Source: an uncultured Bulleidia sp. (GTDB lineage: Bacteria; Bacillota_I; Bacilli_A; Erysipelotrichales; Erysipelotrichaceae). Taken from it: 30,198 nucleotides of DNA. The notes under the pieces are model-generated. The model did not search any database. It was given only the letters and a program-made list of their open reading frames with translations, and was not told the origin of the DNA. Below, in pieces: positions 24,608 to 30,198 of the stretch. The stretch's first letter is position 1. The number at the start of each line of letters is the position of its first letter. Position numbers and translations under genes: made by a program. The stretch covers positions 1 to 30,198 of the forward strand of contig CAKVBD010000024.1 in NCBI GenBank assembly GCA_934725105.1. Direction: 5' to 3'.

Positions 24608-24931
24608 ATGCTGACAAAAAAAGAATTACCTGAATGCCCAGTCGCTACAACCGTACAAATCATTGGAAGTAAATGGAAATTATTGATTTTAAGAAATTTA
24701 CTTTCCCGTCCATGGAGATTCAATGAATTAAAAAAAGATCTTGAAGGAATCAGTCAGAAAGTACTCACAGATTCTCTTCGATCTATGGAAGAAGATGGTA
24801 TTATCACCCGCACTGTCTATCCAGAAGTTCCACCACATGTAGAATATGCACTCAGTGATCTTGGTGAATCCATGCGTCCAATTCTTGACGCCATGAAAGA
24901 CTGGGGTATCAACTATAAAAAGCAATATTAA
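24608..24931 (+). CDS. HxlR-family winged-helix regulator
   Basis: MarR-like winged helix of 107 residues: ECPVATTVQIIGSKWKLLILRNLL, RFNELKKDL, ISQKVLTDSLRSMEEDGII. The Cys at residue 10 sits where YodB/HypR-type members carry their thiol sensor of quinones, aldehydes or hypochlorite. The start is the ATG at 24608 with GGAGG seven bases upstream. Divergent to the Cys-peptide operon, it is the obvious candidate regulator, implying a redox or electrophile signal. Confidence 0.88.
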   Translation: MLTKKELPECPVATTVQIIGSKWKLLILRNLLSRPWRFNELKKDLEGISQKVLTDSLRSMEEDGIITRTVYPEVPPHVEYALSDLGESMRPILDAMKDWGINYKKQY

Positions 24932-24956
24932 AAAGTCGGAGTTGATCCGACTTTTC
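24930..24956. terminator. Bidirectional terminator, HxlR gene / P-type ATPase gene
   Basis: AAAAGTCGGA/TCCGACTTTT stem with loop GTTGA, giving T runs on both strands between convergent genes. Confidence 0.85.
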
Positions 24957-24958
24957 AT

Positions 24959-27634
24959 TTACTTCTTTCTCTGAAAATATTTAACAATTTCAACGAGTGG
25001 AATAATGGATAAAGCAAGTAGCAGTGAGATGCCATATTCTACATATGTAATTGGTGTAAATCCAAATGCATTTGCTAGAAATGGAATTTCAATCACACAT
25101 GTTGTAAAAATCAAGGAAAGAATCATTGTAAATACTAAGAAGCGATTATGATTGTTTTCTTTGCATAGTTGAAAGATGGATGCAGAAGTGGAACGCATAT
25201 TGAAACTGTGGAAGATTTCACACATTGACATTGTCAAGAATGCCATTGTCATTCCTTCTTCACAATTTGTAATATTCATAAATACCCAATGTCCACTTTC
25301 CAATCGTTCACCAATAAAGAATGCTGCAAGTGTCAATAATGTTACGATGACACCTTGATAAACGACATTGAATCCAAGTCCCTGTGCAAAGATACCTTCA
25401 GAAGCATTTCTAGGCTTTCTTTGCATCACATTGCTTTCTTCCTTTTCCATACCTAATGCAATGGATGGTAATGAATCTGTCACAAGATTAATAAATAACA
25501 AATGTGGTGCTTTTAAAATCGTGAAGTTTAACAATGTAGAAATAAAGATTGATAATACTTCAGCAAGATTTGAACTTAAGAGAAACTGAATTGCTTTTCG
25601 AATATTATCGTAGATTCTTCTGCCTTCTTTGATTGCCGTTACAATTGTCGCAAAGTTATCATCCGCAAGTACCATATCTGCCACATTCTTTGTAACATCT
25701 GTACCAGTGATACCCATGCCAACACCAATATCTGCTGTTTTAATACTTGGCGCATCATTGACACCATCACCCGTCATCGCAACAACATTTCCTAGAGATT
25801 GCCATGCTTTAACAATACGTGTTTTATGTTCTGGCTGAACACGTGCATAGACTCTGTACTTCTGCACGTGTTCCATAAAATCTTCATCACTCATCTTCTG
25901 CAGATCATATCCAGTGATTGCCTGTGAAGAGTCTTGTAGAATATCCAATTCCTTCGCAATCGCAACTGCAGTATCTAAGTGATCTCCAGTGATCATGATT
26001 GGTGTAATGCCCGCACTCTTGCATGTCTTGATTGCATCTTTGACTTCCGGACGCACAGGATCAATCATTCCCATCAGTCCAATAAAGATAAGATCATGTT
26101 CAATTGTTTCCTTTTCAGCAAATTCAGATGCATCTGTATATGTCGTATATGCTGCAGCAAGTACTCTAAGCGCCTGGTCTGCCATTGACTTATTGACTTG
26201 TAGAAGATGCTTTTTCTCATCTTGTGTAAGAGGCTGAACAGCACCATCTTTCAAGATCTTTGTGCAGCGATCAATGAGTACGTCAGGTGCACCCTTTGTA
26301 TATTGCATATATGTTGAACCTTGCTGGTGAATCGTACTCATGAGCTTTCTCGTAGAGTCAAATGGATATTCATCAACACGTGGTTCATTCTTCAATAAAT
26401 CATTTTTATTTAGATGATTCTTTAATGCATACTGTACAAGTGCTGCTTCTGTAGGTTCTCCACTCACTTCCTGTTTTTCATCTACCGTTGCATCATTACA
26501 TAACGCCATTGCCGTAGATAACAATGATTCATCTTCACCATATGTCTTCACAACTGTCATTTTGTTCTGTGTCAATGTACCTGTTTTATCTGAACAGATA
26601 ATAGAAGCACATCCAAGTGTTTCCACTGCAGTCATCTTACGAATGATTGCTTTCTTCTTTGACATGTTCGTAACACCAATAGATAAGACAATCGTAACAA
26701 CTGCAACCAGTCCTTCAGGAATTGCCGCAACTGCCAAGCTTACCGCAACCATAAAGAAGTCGATACTCTTTTCAACGATTAGCATCATATCATTGCTCGC
26801 AAAGATATCACGATGCATAAACATTGAAAATACAAAAATAAATACACAGATACCAATAACAATTTTTGTTAAGACATTAGATAACTGAGAAAGTTTGATC
26901 TGTAGAGGTGTCTTGCCTTCCTTTGTTGTACTGATAACTTTGGCAATCTTACCCATTTCTGTATCCATACCTGTACTTGTAATGAGTACTTTACCTCTGC
27001 CATACACAACATCACTTCCACGATATACCATATTCTTTCTATCGCCTAATGGAATATCATCCTGTGCAATCACATCAGTATTCTTTTTTACACTTGTACT
27101 TTCTCCAGTTAATGCAGATTCTTCTACTGTTAAAGAAGCACATTCAATGATTCTTCCATCCGCATTGATTGAATCTCCTGCTTCCAGTAAAACAACATCA
27201 CCTTTTACAAGCTGCGTAGATGGCAGTACAACAACCTTCTGATCACGCAGTACCTTACTTGTAGAAGCACTCATTTTCTGTAATGCTTCAATGGCTTTCT
27301 CTGCTTTACTTTCTTGTAAAACACCTAGGATTGCATTGATCAAAACAACGATCAGGATAATCAAGCTGTCCGTTGGAAAGAATGCTTTCTGTTCTAAGGA
27401 ACATTCATAATAGGAAGTAAATGCTGAGATCAATGCCGCAACTAATAGAATGATGATCATTGGATCCTGCAGTTGTGATACAAAACGTTTCCATAATGGA
27501 ATGAATGGTGGTGCTTCCAGTTCATTTGGTCCGTCTTTTTCTAGTCTTTCTTTTGCTTCTAAATATGTTAAACCATTTTGTGTTGTTTGTTTTTCCTGAA
27601 CAATCTGTTCAATTGACTTATTAAAATCCTGCAT
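24959..27634 (-). CDS. P-type Ca2+/Mn2+ transporting ATPase
   Basis: P2-type cation ATPase of 891 residues. N-terminal cation-ATPase domain, actuator TGES (about 176-179), TM4 AAIPEGLVAV (PEGL near 306), phosphorylation site DKTGTL (about 349-354), MTGDGVNDAPSIK hinge, and TM6 NLVTDSLPSIALG with the Asn and Asp that bind Ca2+ in SERCA-like pumps. It probably exports Ca2+ or Mn2+. The manganese-type riboswitch upstream argues for Mn2+ export. The start is the ATG at 27634 with AGGAGG seven bases ahead, six codons inside the longest frame. Confidence 0.93.
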   Translation of the reverse strand: MQDFNKSIEQIVQEKQTTQNGLTYLEAKERLEKDGPNELEAPPFIPLWKRFVSQLQDPMIIILLVAALISAFTSYYECSLEQKAFFPTDSLIILIVVLINAILGVLQESKAEKAIEALQKMSASTSKVLRDQKVVVLPSTQLVKGDVVLLEAGDSINADGRIIECASLTVEESALTGESTSVKKNTDVIAQDDIPLGDRKNMVYRGSDVVYGRGKVLITSTGMDTEMGKIAKVISTTKEGKTPLQIKLSQLSNVLTKIVIGICVFIFVFSMFMHRDIFASNDMMLIVEKSIDFFMVAVSLAVAAIPEGLVAVVTIVLSIGVTNMSKKKAIIRKMTAVETLGCASIICSDKTGTLTQNKMTVVKTYGEDESLLSTAMALCNDATVDEKQEVSGEPTEAALVQYALKNHLNKNDLLKNEPRVDEYPFDSTRKLMSTIHQQGSTYMQYTKGAPDVLIDRCTKILKDGAVQPLTQDEKKHLLQVNKSMADQALRVLAAAYTTYTDASEFAEKETIEHDLIFIGLMGMIDPVRPEVKDAIKTCKSAGITPIMITGDHLDTAVAIAKELDILQDSSQAITGYDLQKMSDEDFMEHVQKYRVYARVQPEHKTRIVKAWQSLGNVVAMTGDGVNDAPSIKTADIGVGMGITGTDVTKNVADMVLADDNFATIVTAIKEGRRIYDNIRKAIQFLLSSNLAEVLSIFISTLLNFTILKAPHLLFINLVTDSLPSIALGMEKEESNVMQRKPRNASEGIFAQGLGFNVVYQGVIVTLLTLAAFFIGERLESGHWVFMNITNCEEGMTMAFLTMSMCEIFHSFNMRSTSASIFQLCKENNHNRFLVFTMILSLIFTTCVIEIPFLANAFGFTPITYVEYGISLLLALSIIPLVEIVKYFQRKK

Positions 27635-27652
27635 CTTATTTCCTCCTGACAA

Positions 27653-27702
27653 ATAAAATAGACCTTTGATAGACAGATATAATCTTGTCTACCAAAGGTC
27701 TT
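27653..27702 (-). terminator. Riboswitch-controlled terminator ahead of the ATPase gene
   Basis: Long stem AGACCTTTGGTAGACA / TGTCTATCAAAGGTCT followed by ATTTTATTT on the minus strand, only 20 bases before the ATPase start. Its 5' arm is also the 3' strand of the upstream aptamer. Confidence 0.88.
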
Positions 27703-27796
27703 GCTTCTAAGTCTGACACCAGATAAATATGTATTTATCGGTTGGTGATGTACAGATGGATACAATCATGTATCCATAGCTACTCCCCTATTGGAT
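27693..27796 (-). promoter_or_regulatory. yybP-ykoY (Mn2+) riboswitch
   Basis: Begins with the family signature TAGGGGAGTAGC and ends with AGCAAGACCTTT, with two hairpin arms between (ATGGATACA..TGTATCCAT and the arm with ATAAATA..TATTTAT) and CATCACCAACC. The terminal CCTTT pairs with AGGGG in the aptamer but with CAAAGG in the terminator, so ligand binding should prevent termination: an ON switch for the exporter. Confidence 0.88.
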
Positions 27797-27802
27797 GAGA
27801 AC

Positions 27803-27831
27803 AGTTTAGATGAAACCTCTAAATTAGTCAA
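27803..27831 (-). promoter_or_regulatory. Promoter of the ATPase transcript
   Basis: TTGACT (27826-27831), 17-bp spacer, TAAACT (27803-27808). Transcription would begin near 27796, just at the aptamer's 5' edge. Confidence 0.7.
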
Positions 27832-27845
27832 TCCATACAGGTAAA

Positions 27846-28478
27846 TTATTTGTGAAGAATTTTATGTACTTCTTCCAGCAATTCTTCACTGGCTTTTTTC
27901 GTATCTTCTGCATCCATGATTGCGGAAACAACACAGACACCTTGAATTGGACTGTCTTTCAAGATAGAAAGATTATCTTTTTTCAGTCCACCAATGGCCG
28001 CAACAGGAATATTCACTGTTTTGCAGATTTCATTTAATACTTCTACTTTTGTGATTTTTGTTTTCACATGTGTTTTTGTTGGATAGATTGCACCACATCC
28101 AATATAGTCAGCACCATCCTGTTCTACCTGAATAGCGGCTTCTACTGTTTTAGCAGTTGCACCAATGATTGCGTCTTTTCCCATGATGGAACGTGCAACA
28201 GAAATTGGCATATCTTCTGCACCTAAATGCACACCACATCCAACTGCCATCGCAACATCAATACGATCATCAATGATCAGTGGAATCTTGTATGCATCTG
28301 TAATCTTTTTCACTTTACATGCAAGTTCATAATAAGAAAGTGTAGAACGATCTTTTTCACGCAGCTGCACTAAAGTTACGCCACCTTCACAGGCACCCTT
28401 CACTTTATCCAAAAATGTTTCTTCACTCATACCATCAGAGTTTGTAATACAGTATAACGTACAATCAATATTTTTCAT
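27846..28478 (-). CDS. thiE: Thiamine-phosphate synthase
   Basis: Joins HMP-PP and thiazole phosphate to thiamine phosphate. TIM barrel of 210 residues with VQLREKD, IDDRIDVAMAVGCGVHLGAEDMP, IGATAKT, DYIGCGAIYPTKTH and AAIGGL. Overlaps thiM by four bases. No HMP-kinase gene (thiD) is in the window, so HMP-PP must come from elsewhere. Confidence 0.94.
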   Translation of the reverse strand: MKNIDCTLYCITNSDGMSEETFLDKVKGACEGGVTLVQLREKDRSTLSYYELACKVKKITDAYKIPLIIDDRIDVAMAVGCGVHLGAEDMPISVARSIMGKDAIIGATAKTVEAAIQVEQDGADYIGCGAIYPTKTHVKTKITKVEVLNEICKTVNIPVAAIGGLKKDNLSILKDSPIQGVCVVSAIMDAEDTKKASEELLEEVHKILHK

Positions 28479-29254
28479 TTTATAACCTCAATCTGAAATA
28501 AACGGCGATCTTCTTCTGTTAATTGATAGACTTCATCCATGAAATACATATGGAATGTTCCCGGACCATCTGCTTTCGTTTTTTCTGCCGCTACTTCATA
28601 ATAGCACGTTGCATCTACACATGCATCAAATGCATCTTCACAAGCAAGAAATGTTGCGATGGCTACATTTAACATACATCCTGTCCCCGTCAAGCATCCC
28701 ATCATTGCTCGTCCATTACGAATGCATACTGTCTTGTCACCATTTGTGATAATGTCTGTTTTACCAGAACACACAACAATACAGCCCGTACTTCTAGACA
28801 ATTCTTCCAGCCATTTTGCACTCTCATACACATCTTCTGCGTCTAAAATATCTGCATCTACACCATGCGCATGTGACGTTAATCCATAGAATGCTTTACA
28901 TTCACTGATATTTCCTTTGATCACTGTTGGTTTTGCTTTGAAAAGAAAGTCTTTTGCATACTGCATTCTTAATGGACTGCAAGCAACACCAACAAGATCA
29001 AGAATACAAGGAATGTGATGTTCCAATGCAATCTTTGCACTTTTGATCATGGATGACGCACGCACATCATCAAAGTTTCCAAGATTCAACGCCAATGCCT
29101 GAGAATTTAAAGTGATGGCTTCTACTTCTTCTGGATGACAAGCCATGATTGGTTTTCCTCCAAATGCAAGTATTAAATTCGCACAGTCATTAATCGATAT
29201 CGGATTTGTAATGCAATGAATCAAAGGATTTTTTTCACTGATTAGTTTCAACAA
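28475..29254 (-). CDS. thiM: Hydroxyethylthiazole kinase
   Basis: Phosphorylates the salvaged thiazole alcohol (HET). Has NPLIHCITNPISINDCAN, a substrate and Mg site in KGNISE, and LTGTGCMLN, the ribokinase-like anion hole. 259 residues. The start is a TTG (TTG TTG AAA) inside the thiW 3' end, 20-base overlap, with AGGGG about ten bases upstream; no in-frame ATG fits the family N-terminus. Confidence 0.93.
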   Translation of the reverse strand: MLKLISEKNPLIHCITNPISINDCANLILAFGGKPIMACHPEEVEAITLNSQALALNLGNFDDVRASSMIKSAKIALEHHIPCILDLVGVACSPLRMQYAKDFLFKAKPTVIKGNISECKAFYGLTSHAHGVDADILDAEDVYESAKWLEELSRSTGCIVVCSGKTDIITNGDKTVCIRNGRAMMGCLTGTGCMLNVAIATFLACEDAFDACVDATCYYEVAAEKTKADGPGTFHMYFMDEVYQLTEEDRRLFQIEVIK

Positions 29255-29768
29255 TTTGATTTACCCCTAACTTTCTTTGAATCATCTGTAAACTGCCATT
29301 ACGAGACATTGTTGTAAGTACAACAAATGCAATACTTCCACCAATGATCGTACCCATTAAGAAACTTGGTACATAGAACATCCATGTTAAACCCGTTTTA
29401 CCCCATAGGTATGTCATAACTGGATAAGAAAGAATGGATCCAATAATACCTGTTCCAATGATTTCCCCAAGTACTGCAGCCCAGATTTTACCTTTCGATA
29501 ATTTATAGAAAATACCAGACAAGGCCGCACCAAAAATTGCACCTGTTAATGCAAGTGGTGGAATACCCATTGTCATCATTCGAATCAGACCAATTGCTAA
29601 AGCACATAAGAATGCGTACCAAGGTCCCATAAAAACTGCCATTGTAATGTTAATTAGATGCGCCATTGGACACATGCCTTCAACACGTAAGATTGGTGAA
29701 ATAACGACACCTACTGCCACCATCATTGCAAAAAAGACCATGCATAAAAGTTTGTTGTGTTTATTCAT
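29235..29768 (-). CDS. thiW: Predicted thiazole (HET) transporter ThiW
   Basis: Small membrane protein of 177 residues with several hydrophobic segments and the ThiW-type GVVISPILRVEGMCPMAHLIN and GAIFGAALSG regions. The family is predicted to bring in thiazole because it is always TPP-riboswitch controlled and adjacent to thiM, as here. It resembles S-components of ECF transporters; no energising module is in the window. The start is the ATG at 29768 with AGGAGG eight bases ahead. Confidence 0.9.
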   Translation of the reverse strand: MNKHNKLLCMVFFAMMVAVGVVISPILRVEGMCPMAHLINITMAVFMGPWYAFLCALAIGLIRMMTMGIPPLALTGAIFGAALSGIFYKLSKGKIWAAVLGEIIGTGIIGSILSYPVMTYLWGKTGLTWMFYVPSFLMGTIIGGSIAFVVLTTMSRNGSLQMIQRKLGVNQIVETNQ

Positions 29769-29787
29769 ATGATATTCCTCCTGTATG

Positions 29788-29890
29788 CAGATGGTAAAGA
29801 AAACACGCAAAAACCATCTGTCTATGGTTCGGTATCTGACAAACAGTCATCTCTCAACCTGTCACTTCAGGCTCCCTCGCTTGTTTTCTC
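29788..29890 (-). promoter_or_regulatory. TPP-like second leader element (variant or decayed aptamer)
   Basis: Read on the minus strand, a closing stem AGAAAACA/TGTTTTCT (29882-29889 with 29798-29805) encloses GGGAGC, a CCTG/CAGG hairpin, TGAGAG, a TGAC/GTCA hairpin, ATACCGAACC, and an AACCAT/ATGGTT hairpin. This order matches P1-P2-P3-J3/2-P4 of the TPP riboswitch, including the extra hairpin after TGAGAG that the canonical upstream copy also has. The GGATAATGCC pyrophosphate-sensor part is absent. An alternative stem CAGATGGT/ACCATCTG excludes the last hairpin and ends next to the thiW ribosome binding site. Confidence 0.55.
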
Positions 29891-29920
29891 TACTCTAGGC
29901 GCTCCCCTACAGTAAGGTAA

Positions 29921-29956
29921 TCAAATAAAAACGACCTGCGCGCAAAGAGACAGGTC
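29921..29956 (-). terminator. Terminator following the TPP riboswitch
   Basis: GACCTG/CAGGTC stem followed by GTTTTTATTT on the minus strand, about 20 bases after the aptamer. Confidence 0.85.
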
Positions 29957-29973
29957 ATACACATCAACTGATT

Positions 29974-30046
29974 CTCCCTACGTCGGCATTATCCGTACAG
30001 GTTTGATGGGTCGAAGTCGAACTTCCTCTCAGCAATTGCTCCCCGT
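29974..30046 (-). promoter_or_regulatory. TPP riboswitch (thi box)
   Basis: Canonical core on the minus strand: ACGGGGAGC, GCTGAGAGG, GACCC, AACCTG, GGATAATGCC and GTAGGGAG. Expected to terminate the thiW-thiM-thiE transcript when thiamine diphosphate is high. Confidence 0.95.
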
Positions 30047-30066
30047 ATTTATTTACTACAAAAGTT

Positions 30067-30095
30067 AGTTTAGTACAAAAAAGAACAATGTTCAA
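30067..30095 (-). promoter_or_regulatory. Promoter of the thi operon
   Basis: TTGAAC (30090-30095), 17-bp spacer, TAAACT (30067-30072); transcription would begin about 15 bases before the aptamer. Confidence 0.7.
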
Positions 30096-30124
30096 GCATC
30101 AATTCAATGATCCTTTTCCATATA

Positions 30125-30146
30125 AAAAAAGTTGCTGACGCAACTG
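30125..30146 (-). terminator. Terminator of an upstream minus-strand gene
   Basis: AGTTGC/GCAACT stem, loop GTCA, then seven T on the minus strand. It ends a transcript entering from the right edge. Confidence 0.85.
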
Positions 30147-30151
30147 CTTGT

Positions 30152-30198
30152 CTAACAAAGAACAGATTCGACAGTCTGTTTTTTTTGGGCAACCAAAA
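30152..30198 (-). CDS. Possible C-terminal end of a gene beyond the right edge
   Basis: Fifteen codons reach a TAG at 30152-30154, just before the terminator. The partial product would end LVAQKKQTVESVLC. Too short to identify. On the plus strand the same stretch contains AACAGA/TCTGTT plus eight T, which could also act as a terminator in the other direction. Confidence 0.3.
   Translation of the reverse strand, partial: LVAQKKQTVESVLC

Overview
This is a low-GC window with short intergenic gaps, strong GGAGG-type ribosome binding sites and sigma-A-like promoters, so it comes from a Bacillota (Firmicutes) chromosome. Three things fit an anaerobic, gut- or oral-type member of the Erysipelotrichia: a secreted flavin-dependent fumarate-reductase-like lipoprotein, thiazole salvage instead of full thiamin synthesis, and several ferredoxin/flavodoxin proteins. 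That placement is an inference; no rRNA or other taxonomic marker is present.

Layout. 1-1000: the 3' end of a tyrosine recombinase gene, then a gene-free stretch with a 20-bp direct repeat and two look-alike terminators. 1.0-3.2 kb: prephenate dehydratase and an aminotransferase (phenylalanine end-steps). 3.2-6.5 kb (minus): a flavodoxin/ferredoxin protein, an unlisted 27-codon membrane peptide, and the run unknown gene-lspA-rluD-like-comEB. 6.6-8.0 kb: a TSCPD protein divergent from a DEAD-box helicase. 8.0-11.0 kb (minus): a two-component system and an Mrp/ApbC ATPase. 11.2-12.6 kb: purA, translationally coupled to an unlisted 44-codon acidic protein. 12.6-17.2 kb (minus): an unknown protein, a HAD-like protein, asparaginase, a 5'-nucleotidase broken by an in-frame TAA, and a YitT-type membrane protein. 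17.4-20.3 kb: a flavin-dependent reductase lipoprotein divergent from a LysR regulator.

The most interesting region is 20.3-24.9 kb. A six-gene minus-strand operon starts with a 64-residue peptide carrying three near-identical 17-residue Cys repeats (ACGT-ACGA). It is followed by a radical SAM/SPASM enzyme, a nitroreductase, a flavin-barrel/ferredoxin fusion, a zinc-type macrodomain and a class M sirtuin (SirTM-like). A divergent HxlR regulator with an N-terminal Cys faces it. This looks like a RiPP-type peptide maturation locus fused to a reversible ADP-ribosylation pair, without the lipoylation genes (GcvH-L, LplA2) that normally accompany SirTM.

25-30 kb: a P-type Ca/Mn ATPase behind a recognisable yybP-ykoY (manganese) riboswitch whose 3' strand is shared with a terminator, then the thiazole salvage operon thiW-thiM-thiE. 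The thi leader holds a canonical TPP riboswitch plus terminator and, downstream of it, a second element with the TPP fold but no recognisable pyrophosphate-sensor arm. This may be a variant riboswitch.
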